From the NCBI GenBank assembly GCA_017591395.1, contig WEDG01000729.1:1-64000 (forward strand): a DNA stretch of 64,000 nt, in the 5' to 3' direction. Position 1 is the first letter of the stretch. Every line of letters begins with the position of its first letter. Below the pieces are notes generated by a model. It was not told where the DNA came from, did no database searches, and saw nothing but the letters and a program-made list of their open reading frames with translations. The position numbers and the translations under genes were made by a program. This document shows positions 44,298 to 56,200 of the stretch, in pieces. This stretch comes from Schistocephalus solidus. Its lineage: Eukaryota; Platyhelminthes; Cestoda; Diphyllobothriidea; Diphyllobothriidae.

Positions 44298-47200
44298 CTA
44301 ATTGAAGCAAAAATGCGCGTCCCCGGGCATAAATCAGAAGAAGAGGCGATCACGGGAACAATAGGTTTAATATCCTGACGTTTCAAAATCAAACAAGATT
44401 CCATCGTCGGAGGTAGGTTCAGTACGGCGCCTCACAGTATTTATGGGTTCTGAACATGCTGGCTCTACAGCTATTCGTGCAGGATGCACTGCAGGGGGGC
44501 GGGGGAGTTAGTTGCTGTCCTGCTGATCATTGATTTTTATTCTCCCTCGCCTCGCCTGGGGGCTGTGTCGGGATGGCAAGTGTCATTGACCTCGTCTGCA
44601 TTGCCCGCGTTTGGTGTACCGGAACCCGCATGTCTGTTTCTCGTCCCTCGTTTGAATCTGTCCGTGCACGGCTCATCGGTGGTTGCTGAGTCATTGCCGG
44701 TGTCTCCGTTCCTATCGGGTTGGAGACGCTCATCATCGGTTTTCGTGCGCAAACTAAGTTCACCTGCGTCCACGTTCATGCCTGGCCGGAGGTCTTGCTG
44801 GTTTGCGTTCTCCGCGGTTATCCCCTCGAATGTGTTGGTGCGTGGCCTAGGTTCACTCAGGCATGTGTTCTGGCTCGTTATGCGATTGCTTGCCACCGCG
44901 AACAGTCTGACAGGAACAGGACTAGTGGTAGAAGGGAGGATGTTTTTCATCCTGCACAATAATGCCAACAACCCGCATTCGTCGGTCAAGGTTTCCAGGC
45001 AAAAAAAGCATTCACCAGAGGAAACTGTCAATAGGTTGGTTAAGGATGAAACCAATGGTCAATAGTTAAAAGTTACTAAGAGAAGGGGGAGTAGAGACGG
45101 AACTTACTTCCATTCGGCCACCAGGGCCAACAGACTAACGTGCTCCCGAGGCAGGCGAATGAGATGGGGTACACAGATCTGCGGCTCGGGCAAAAGTGGG
45201 GGCACCACTGTAATCTGGGGCGTCAACTGTTGGCGTAGTCTGGAGTAGAGGTTCCGACTGTGTGAGGAGCGACCCACAAGACACCATGAGGTGATGAGAC
45301 GTGCCAAGCAGAGCGAACTTGAGGAATCATTCCTATCTGGGATTTCACTGAGTGCTCCTCGTTGGCATCGTCCAGATCGCAATCCACAGAGAGTACAGCG
45401 AGCAGGTCTTCAGGTCCCAGTGGCAAGCCCAGGTAAGCCAGCAGGACGATGAACTCATCAATCGACTTGTCTGTAGAGATGTGCACAAAACATATTAAAC
45501 GAACTTAGCGGCCAAGATACAGTGGATGGCTGGCAAGTCGATTCACCAGGGCAAGAATTGAATGGTACCGATAAGCCTGTGATTAAACCAGAAGCAGAAA
45601 GCAGACCTGCCGGCGAAGCTGTCCCCTAATGATGTCTGCATTGAGAGAACCCTGCTCCCAATTCGTCTCCATTTCATATGTGAGCTCGGTGGCAAGCAGG
45701 CATAAACCAGTAAATTGAGTGTCTTGCACGATTGAAGATGCTAGTTTCGATCGTGGCTCACGTCTCACGCTTCGATCCTCATAGCGACTACAAGTCAATT
45801 CTTTTCCTCATAAAATGACGGAGCAAGGGAAGGCCTAGAATGTTCATTTTCAGGCTTTCCACGATTGTACTTCACGATAGAATGCACAATGTTGGAAGTG
45901 AAATTTCAGATCGACTGGTGGAAACAGCAGTTACTTGGAAAATCCTAGCATAGGAAGGATCTGAACTGAATGAAGCTGTACAGAACGACCAGCGACCAAT
46001 TGAGATTCAGTCTCAAATATTGCAAAAATAAACCGTTATGCTTTCCCAATGAACACCTACACCACACTCCCAACGTATGTACCAGTCAAAAGAGAGCGTG
46101 GGAGGTTCGCATAGTTTCCGGAGGTGAATGAAGCAACAACGTGAACTAGGATCGTAAACGGGTACCCTAGCACACCATATGTGGTTTTTACTGCATGCTC
46201 CAATTCACAAGGTAGTTTTTAAAATCAGAAATCCAATTTTTTTACTTTAGCTGGCATATCTCAGGGAATACGGACAAACGTTTTGAAATGTATTCTCGAT
46301 TAACGAGGATTACTGCGGTGGGGTTTAATACTAAGTATCGAGACCGTCTCAGGGGTTTTATCATTTGAACCCCCCTTTCTTCTCCTCTATTAAAGTGGGA
46401 ATTTTCTTATATGTACATGGGCTGGCCTATCTTTCTCAGCGGATACTGCTTTTTACCACTCTTTGTTTGTATTACCTACAATAAGAGTTGGGCACGAGCA
46501 TGGTACTAAAATCTCATAATTATCCTCTTTTCAAGAATAAAAGATACAATTTATACATGAATAAAATTTAAAAACAAAGCAATTTGCTACCGAGTGACCT
46601 CACAAAAGAATACTTCTATGCCAAAAAAGATTTACGAAGTTAGAAGGGCATCGAAACCAAATGGGAAAATGCATGCTACTTAAGTAGCCATTCTTCCGAA
46701 TGTGGTTTCTGCAGGCGGCCGGAAAGAAGCTCATTCAGCATGCTGAAATGACTGAAATCCTTTGGGATTATGCTGCATGCGACAACCTCATAAAAGTATT
46801 CAATTCTGGTTGATAAAACGTTTTAGAATTTCGGTAAAAATTTCTTGAGCTATTGAACATGTAATGAGAAGTGAAAACTACCGGTGGAGGGCTGGCAGAG
46901 TGCGGTGGGCACCTCGATGTTGGTAATCTCCTGCAGGATGAAGGCAGCGATGCGCAGGAAGGGCAGACAGGCGGAGCGCAGGTAAGCGAAGAGGCTTTTC
47001 AAGGCGGCTGTCGTGGCCACCCCTGTTTCCTCGCTGACCGAGGAGGCGGTGGGTGGACTGTCGCAGTCAGACAGACCGCAGAGGAGCAGCAGTCGGCCAC
47101 GAACAGTCAGCAGCTAAATGAGGACGCAGGAGAGAGAAAAGCAGGACACCTTTGGTTTGGGAGAGTCGCTACAGAGTCAACACAATTCCATACTGTTCGG

Positions 47201-50200
47201 ACCGCAGACTCCAAGGATGAAAACATTAGTAGGTACTGACAGAACTCACTCGTAACGTTGTGCCTTGGGGCTCAATCTCGAGCCCCGCCAGCAGCCGCAC
47301 TGGAAAGACAACAAACCTATGATGCACTGGTTTAGAGCGTTGAACGTCTAACCGACAGGTCACGGGGACGAGTCTTGGGCGGGAGACCACATAGGATTGA
47401 GTATGGCTGGCTGATGACGGCTAATAAGCTAGAAATTGTTATTCCAGTCTCCCTCGTCTTTGTCGGTCATGTCATTCTAACCAAAACATTACCTGGAATC
47501 GGCCTCCGTCTGTAAGCTCAGCTGTTATTGCAGGGTAGGTTTCAAACACACGACCGCCTATCCTGCTGTATAGCACTAGAGACAATGAGAAAGCAGGGGT
47601 CACTAGATCGGGAGTAGTGAAATAAGGTTTATTTCATAAGCGACGGTGAAAGAAGTGGTTTTGAGACTTTACGTGCTGTTCGTTGTCACAATCCAATTAA
47701 GCTTTCTCTTAATGGCTGTTTTGAGGAACTCATTTTTTTTGGATTTAATTGCGGTAACTGATTCGTGCAAACGGTAGACTTGTAAATGCACTTCGTGAAC
47801 AACATTCGTTTTACGAAAAGAATTCGGTAAAGGGCGATTGTACGAACACTGCAGCGAAAAATGCTGTACCATTCGCTGCTCAATTCAGTGACTTACGTTT
47901 TAGTATGCATTAACCTGTTACCCAAAATCTTTAGTTGTGCCAGTTCTCCGCATGTGTTGGCTTTGGGATGTGCCTGTTATGCCAACGCCATTGAGTGCTT
48001 AATCTCATTGTGTATTTTCTGCGTCAGGCTATGCGTTGTCGTCAAGGTCAGTTCTTCGAGGTTTGTTTTCCCGATTCGCTCAGAGTTTCAGAAAACAGTT
48101 GATGCGCCCAAGCAGGCCAATCCAGGCTCTAACTTCTCGTCAGGCTTGCTTAGGAGTATCTACAAACAGGCTGAGTCATTCATTATCCATTATCAGCATC
48201 GCGCGCGTTTCGAATTTAGGTTCAAATTTCTGAACTCTAAGGAATTTATTTTCTTCAAGAATTTTGGCCTACTGTCCACTATTAGCTTTCCGGTACCAGA
48301 AACTGGATTTCATTCAACGATAACTTCGTCCTCACAACTTTTCAACGGATTTTCGCAGATCACGGACTTCCATCGAGTCGGCTCTCCCTCGTGTCGACTG
48401 TTTGAGAACCGAGACAAGCAACTTCTTCAAAGGCTGAGTTACTCTACTAAACTTATTCGTTGAAGGCATCATATTTCGAACACACTTGATAAAGATCTCT
48501 CTGCCGAATTCATCTAACACCGTATTAGGACGAAAATATCCAGCCTACTCCTACAAGATAACAGCCAAGAGTAGTGACGCAGAGCCTCAAGAACCACTCA
48601 AGAATAAGCAAAAGGCGAAAGGTAAGACCACAAGGACGGGTCGCAAAAACCTGAAGGGAATGATTTCAAACTCGCCAGAAAAGCAATCGAAGATACAAAA
48701 TGAAATTGATCAGGATATACGAATGCATGAGCTAAAAAACACGGTAGATAACGATTAACTAAAATAGTATCCAGGTCACGCGCGCTTCATCAGAGGCAAA
48801 TATAGAGGAGCTGTTGCCCACCGAATGGATGACACAAAGTGGACCCACAGCGGTAGTACCTCCCCAAGCCAAAGACGTTGAAGCCAGTATTGGGGAAGCC
48901 CCAACATTAGCCAGGCAGGACGTCATGGTGGATGTGTGCTGACTTATGTCAGATATGGCCTGCTCGTGTCAAAAAAAGGAAAAGCTCGCGTGCGAAACTG
49001 AAGCCATATGGCTCACCATCAGAACGCCGGGGTCCCAAGCACTTGAGATCCGAACGGTCTACCAACCACCGAGAAACGATCCGCAGTCAGATAGTAGTCT
49101 GATAGATGATTTAGAATCGTTTGCTAGTCGAGCCGAAGGTATGATTATAGGCAACTTTAACGCTCCGAATATCGATTGGAATCTGAGCTCGGCACCAGGC
49201 TCGGAATTAAACTTCGATCGCCGCCTACTAGAAGCTATACACAAACGCTTCTTAACTCAACACGTCCTGGCTCCGACCAGAATACGTGAGGGGCAAAAAG
49301 CTAATTGTTTGGACCTTGCATTGACAAAGGCGCCTGACAGCGTAGATGTTGTGAACTGTCTATCCCCACTGGGCAAAAGTGATCACGTAGTCCTACAATG
49401 GGAATATTCACTCTTCAATGTCCCCTATCGAAGCATCACAGTCTACTCTTTCAAGCCTCCCTCGCTGCAGGCAGATTGCAACCAGATTGGAAGACCGCAT
49501 GGATTTCCCCGATACATAAAACAGCAGCCGGGCTTCCACAAATAACTACAGGCCGGTAAGTCTCACCTCCATATGTTGCAAGATTATGGAGCGAATCATC
49601 AAACGTGAACTGATGCAGTTTCTGGAGCGGCATCATCTTATCTCTGACGCGCAGCAAGGATTCCGCAGAGGAAGGTCCTGTTAAACTAATTTGCTCTACT
49701 GTCTGGAACGATGGACCCGAGCGGTCGATGAAGGAAATGTAGTGCACGCAGTGTACATAGACTTCAAGAAGGCCTTTGATAGCGTGCCTCACCAACGTCT
49801 CCTATACAAACTCAACCGTAAGGGGCAAGCTTTTGAAGTGGATCGAAAACTTCTTGATTGGGCGATCTCAGATTGTCCGTCTTGGCGATCAACAATCGGC
49901 GGAGGTGGCGGTTGAGATTTGGGTTCCTCAGGACTTCCTTATATATATTGATGACTGCGTAACTGGCTTGGACTGTGACACCGCCATGTTTGCTGACGAT
50001 ATAAAGCTTTGGAAGGTCATCCACAACGCAGCTGATGAAGAAAATCTACAGACGAACTTGCATCGAATCGAGGAATGGTCGCACAACTGGCTCCTTCCAT
50101 TCAATGCTACTAAGTGCAATATTCTGCGATTCGGCAGAACCAGCTCCGGGCACCAGATAATTTACTATCTGGACGACACACCGCTACCAGAGGTAGAGGC

Positions 50201-53200
50201 TCAGAAAGATCTAGGAGTATGGGTCACGCCCACACTGAAGCCATCGTTCCATTGCTCAAAAGTAGCAAAATCTGCCATGTCAAGCTTGTATCTAATTAAG
50301 CGAGCGTTTGCAAAGTTAGACAAAGAGTGCTGTAATAAGGTCTTTGGGATGTCCGTGCGACCACTATTGGAATTTGCCATACAAGCCTGGAGACCGTGGT
50401 CTGTCAAAGACCACAACACCCTTGAGAAGGTCCAAAGACGCGCAACCAAGCTTGTTCAAGGTCAAAGCTGCCTGCCTTACGAGACACGATTGTCCAATCT
50501 TGATCTGTTTCCTCTGGACTATAGACAGCTTCGCGGCGACCTAATACAAGCCTTTCGCATGCTGCGGAGTCAGGATTGTTGCCTTTCATCTGGCGACTTC
50601 TTTGAGCTGGCCACTATCACTACTTTGCGAGGGACATCCCATTAAAACTACGTAAGACAGGTGCAAGACTCGACACAAGAAGGTTCTTCTTCTCCAACAG
50701 AGTGATTAAGGCCTGGAATGCTCTGCCTGCGGACATAATCATGTTCCCATCCGTTGACACTTTTAAGCGGAAATTTGACCAGTACAGCCATAAGTACCAC
50801 CACGACATCCGAACCTAACACACTTCCTGAAACATATTCCAATCCACAATTTTCGCGTCATATAACATACTACTCCATATTTTTGATTAATATTATTTTA
50901 TAATTGTTTGTCCGATGCCCTGTAGTGTGACGGGGAGATAACCCTTTGTCTAACGTCTATTGTATGTCAACCTTTTTTAATTTGCAGTGTCATTGATATC
51001 AATAGGGAGCTCAAAGGCTTTGCCTCTATTTCCCTTAATAAAACTGAACTGAACTGAAATATTCTGTCTAGCTGATTGTGAAATTTATACCGAGTAACTC
51101 GTTATAACAAATACTTTTAACAACTTCCACTAGCAGACGTAGTTAAGAACGTTCGAGGGATTTCATTAATTTGCAAAAAAGGCGGAGTAGATAATTCATA
51201 TACTGCTTGTGTAAAACCGCTGGTACTGTAAACCTACACCTAGCCACCCGTTAATTCTTAAGTCACCACACAAGAATTCACAAAGTCATGCCGCAAGCCT
51301 GAATTGAACCCGCGACCACCAACACGATGGCAACGCTCGTTAACCACTCGACCACCTCATCACGGCGGCGGGCGCTCTCTCAAATTAATATGCACGCTAT
51401 TGACAACACTGCCATTTGTGGAGGCTGTCAGAAACTGTCCATGAAGCTAAACCAGCTCGAGGATGAGATAAGGCAAATAGAATATGCGCTAAAAGGCACC
51501 TCTAAAGCAGTAGATGCCACTCAGGAGTCCACTGAGCGACTTACTAGGAGCAAAACTATTGATACTCGATCAAAGGGTATCCCAACAACAACTTAGACAG
51601 CTTCAACGACTACCGAACAACAAGTACGAATAGCGCAGGACAAAAACAGTCCGCCTAAAACAAAAAAACCGTCCAAAACGCAAAACTGACACCAAGAAGG
51701 AAAAAGCCAATGGACAACCGACATCGAGAGATTCCTCAAAAAAGCTCAAACACAGGGCTTTGACCATTGCCTTGTCCTCCACAGGAAATACTGAGATTCT
51801 CACACCAAGCACAAGCAGTGGAATTGATTCCCCAACCGAAATTATCACCTGCGATTCAAAATCGTCGAACCCGTGGAATTCACCGAAACCAAAAAAAACC
51901 GGATCAAAGCCAACACATAGCCAATCAGCATCCGATCCATCGTCACCAGTGCGCAACGTAAAACCTTCCCCCCAGATAGTGGAAGACAGCGTCGTAGGTA
52001 CAAAAAATGCCACGGACAGAAAAAAAAGATTCATAATACAGGGACTACCTGACTCCACAGCTACCACTCACGTAGACCGATATTCTGAAGACATGAACCA
52101 CTTTCATGAACTCCTGAACAATATACTGGAACCTAATACGTAGATTGAACTGGAAACTGCAAGGGAGCATCTGGCTGATTCATGTGACCTCCGCAATGCC
52201 CCCCCCATTGAACTCCCCTCCCCCAAGGGCGACAGGTTTTTCTCCTAAATATCACCGGGAGTTTTTTTTCACTGTCTGCTTTTTTTCAACTATGTTCCAC
52301 TATGTTGGCCCCGCCAACTTATCGAGATACTATTTTTTTGATACCACAACTCGCATGTACAGAAAGGGAATTCAAAGGTGACTCACCTACATCTCCCTCA
52401 AATATACTGATACTGATACTGTTACTGACAGCGGCAACTAGGTTTTAGGATCCCGCAATATGTAGGCTGTGGTTCATCCCCTTTTTTCCTATGAACCGGA
52501 GTTTCATCAAATCCGCATTATTTGGTGCCGTATCAACTTAAAGTAACCTAGCCTAATCTTCTTCAGCAAAAAAAGACAAGCTAGGGTTTGCAAAGTTCGC
52601 AGTATTTGGCGCTCTATCAGGTGAGAGGGGAACTTTGCTAAAAATTGCCCAAACCAACTCTTCGTCGACAAAAAAGATAATTCAGTGGTTTTAACGTTCA
52701 CAATAGCATTCAATATGCATAAAGGGCAGAAACAATCAATCGTTTAGGTTCAAAAATGCGAATTGAAAGGCAAAGTGTAAACTAAAGGGACGTACCTTGT
52801 TGATCAGCCACAGGGACACATGCGGATCCACCTCAGAGTAAACGGACTCCTGCTGATCACTCTTCGTGACGTCTAGTTCCTTTTCGTTTCCCTGCCAGGA
52901 GAGCAGAGCCTGCACCAGGAGAGCCAAGTAACAGAGACGCAGGAGAAAGGCCTCATGTGAGTCACCGATGGGCAAGCGGGGGAAACCTTCATCACAGGCA
53001 GCCAGTGGCGGCGTCTCCGATCGGCGATCGACGCCCTCATCAGTAGCGTCGCTATCTGCCTCAGAAGTTCCCATCGTCCGCAGAGATTGCAAGCGCTGGC
53101 ACTCCACAGCGGCACTCTCCTCCTCCAAACCCGGTCGCAGGAAGAGCAGATTCACGAACAGGAAGGTGATGTCTGTCTGCAATGGTTAAAGCCATCCAGA

Positions 53201-56200
53201 TGGGGTTAAGGTGCATGCAAAAGTTTACAGACAAATCTGTTGCAACACGCAAAGGCACGACGACCAGGAAGGAATATGGACGAAAGTGGTTTGCGGTTCG
53301 TGGTGCACATTGATGGCAACAGTATCCCTGTGCTACTAGCCAACAGGCAATGACCGTTGTCGATTCTGTCGGCATCAGAGGTCACGAAATTACAGAGCAA
53401 TACTACTCATGTTAAGCAGCCACGCCCACAGTAGTCCTCTTCCAAAATAAAATTTTATGGACCTTCATCGACAAGTAAACTTGGCTTTTTAGTTGTGGTG
53501 GTGGTGGATGGATCGGATGGATTTCATGAGTTACGGCCCATTTCGCGAAATCAGCGCACACTGCGTCCATCAAAGTTTTACACCAATAAAGAACCGATCG
53601 TTAGGAAATATATGGCTTTTTGTGGTTTACAAATTAACATTACAATGTCTGGAAAATGCTAATTTTTTTGAATAGTTACGAATTACGAAAATTTGAAAAA
53701 TTAACCTAGTTGAGTAAACTGAAGTTGTAAATGTATAGGAAGCCTGTCCATGCAATGAAACGAGTGAATAAAGCAGAAAAAGCCTAATTACTTTTTAAAA
53801 TATTCTTTGTCTGAATTTTTCCCATACATATTCTTCTAGATTAAGCGCAACATAAAGTACGGCCGTCATCAAGCAGCCTAACATAAAAGTGTATATTCCA
53901 ACACAGTTTCACAAAAAATTGGTAGTTTTTCTTCCGTTTATACATGGTCTTAGATGCATTTGACCAAGGCAAGCAGATTTTCGCTTCATTGCGCCGATAG
54001 GGACCTCACAGGAGTATAATATTTCATAAGCTTACATGTTCACAGGTCAGTCAATGACTAATAAATTTAAATAGAATCGTCAGGTGCAATCGTAAACGTA
54101 CCATTTGGTGCATATAAACATGAATATTCTATTGATAAATTTCTCTATAAATATTTCGGGTTTTCTATTACGATGAGTTGCAAATAGTCTTTGAAAATGA
54201 GGTTAATTCTTAACGATTTGCAGTGTCTTTAGTCGACTGCCCATAAATGTACATTTCGTTTGATGTGTTTGGTAAAACCCTCAAAATAACATATTTCTTT
54301 AAAGCATTTACCGAAGCAGTAACTTTTTTGCATTCTTTCTAATGCAGACGGCCGTTTGGGTCATATTTGTAGACTCAGATTTTGCGATAAAATGTGAATT
54401 TTCTGCCCCTTCCGTTTCAAGTTTCCTTATTCATTTATAGTCAACTGCAGACCGAAATTGTCTTTTCAGGCTTCGCGTACACCGTGACTGTGAAAGGTCG
54501 CGGTGTATCATCGCGTCTAGTATATATGCGCGTTTAGGGTCCTAACTATCGGTGTGGTAAAACAAAGTACATTCACAAAAGTTTATTACAGCGTTTTTGG
54601 GGACAAAACGTCATATCTTTGCAAAACTTGATTATTTAAACTAAATATGCCATCATTTTTCCGAAAACAATGTGAGCTCTCAAACTTGCATTCACCTGAT
54701 TTTCGTGGAAACAAAATTTTCCGTTCTCCGAAGGAATATATTCGAAATTTTTCCGGGTTATATTAATGTTCTTTCATAGTACTGCGCATAAAAGCAACAT
54801 GTTTTGATCTGTAGCTTGTAATAACGTAGGAAAATTTCTGGATAGCAAGAAACGTCGGATTTTTCTCTATTTAGCCACGTTTTCCCATGAATAAACTGCT
54901 CTGAAGTGATCTCTTTATTATTAAACAGCATTTTGTTCATCAATTTAATACAAAAAACAGAACTTACACTTTAAAATGCCTGCCCTGCTACTACCTCGAA
55001 TTCTGATATAGACATTTAATGAGTTAGGCAATCTACTGTATATGGATCTGACAAAGCCTTTGGCACGGTGAAGCACGATGGACTCTGGAAATTCGTGCAG
55101 AAATTGGGATGTCCTGAGCGATTCACACATATGGTGCGTTTGTTCCACCAGAGCATGATGGCACGCGTCACGGAAGATAGGCCCTTGTCAGAAACATTCG
55201 CAGTGAAGCAGGGCTGGGTAATCACTCCCACCTTCTTCAGTCCCATGTCCTCTGCAATGCCGATGGACGCCTATCAAAGCCCATTTTGCAATGCATGGCG
55301 CATGCAGGCCCAACATTGGGCTGACCATTAATAAAGACAAAATGGTATTCAAAAAACCAACCGTCACCAAACAGGGCCTACAAAGCTCCCCGCATGAACA
55401 TAAACAGCGCTCAACTTCAAGCCATTTACAACTTCGCCTACGTAGGCAGCACGCTTTCCAACACCATCCAAATCGACGATAAAGTGGCACACCATAAGAA
55501 CCAGTTAGGCATTTGGCTGGCCGCAGAAATTCGCGTGAAAATGTCACAGTGTCTGCATCAACACCGAGCTCAAGATGGATAAAGGTGCCATTTTTTAGAC
55601 ATTGCTGTATGGAGTAGACAACCGGATAGTTTACAAGAAACCAGTGCGGTGGCAAGACCTTACACCCCAACTGTTTTCGGATAATCCTAAAGTTCCTGGA
55701 TACATGACTTCAGGAACTAACCGGAGTCCTCAGTATCCATGTCATATTGAGGGAGCTACGCCTACGCTGGAGCAGTTACCTTGTGTGGATGCACAAGGGG
55801 TGATTACCCAAACGCCTTCTCTAGGGAGATATGGCTGAGGATGCTCACCGATCAGGTGGCCAAAACCGACACTTTAATAAGGGCATCTTGAAGACGCCCT
55901 TAAAGCGCCCGCAAAGCAATCCAGTGAACTTCAAAGACCTCGTCCAGAACTGATCTACCCAGCGAAGAGTAGTGAAAACTGGAGATGCTATCCATGAAGC
56001 CAATCCGATCGACGTCGCCAAAGTTAAGATAAAAGTACGCAAGTTTCTGGTGACTCCGATTAGCAAGGCCCGCAGTTAATCCGTCGTAAAATGCCCGCAT
56101 TGTCAGTGAAACGTTTGCGCTCGAATCGGCCTCGTCCGATATCTCCAGAGCCAATGTACTAACAATCTCATGATAATAAAGTTCCTGGTCAAGTGATCGT

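Larger units (their letters stand above)
39680..47281 (-). repeat. Block C: UBR 3'-end unit, in line with upstream exons
   Basis: Read on the minus strand, this block carries UBR exons 8 to 11 and downstream sequence. It is homologous to 1-9840 (block A, plus) and, from 46.46 kb down, to 23,340-27,330 (block B, plus). Unlike A and B it is continuous with exons 1-7. C-specific sequence includes about 46,470-46,870 (intron 8, absent from A and B), 44,300-44,925 and an AT microsatellite. The right edge coincides with the end of the match to position 1 of the window, so the true unit may be longer. Confidence 0.85.
48486..51060 (+). mobile_element. CR1-like LINE, defective, in UBR intron 7
   Basis: In order: Lys-rich ORF1-like remnant (48,486-48,758); AP endonuclease (about 48,940-49,430); RT (49,520-50,640); C-terminal region with FFFSNRVIKAWNALPADI (50,680-50,740); 3' UTR; and a tail of short repeats (tgaactgaactgaaa) as CR1-like elements have. 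It runs opposite to the host gene. Damage: GNFN for GDFN in the endonuclease, a deletion between endonuclease and RT, loss of 8 residues of RT motif B, and frameshifts near 49,500, 49,820 and 50,630. Confidence 0.88.

Noticed and set aside
44537..45055. 172-codon minus-strand frame
   Set aside because: Its first 45 codons lie in UBR intron 9 sequence that block B shares, and the rest in an insertion; it crosses two unrelated segments.
53061..53375. Alternative minus-strand frame across UBR exon 7
   Set aside because: It reads through the acceptor into the intron; the frame used in exon 7 matches the phases of exons 6 and 8 and the family's hydrophobic helix.
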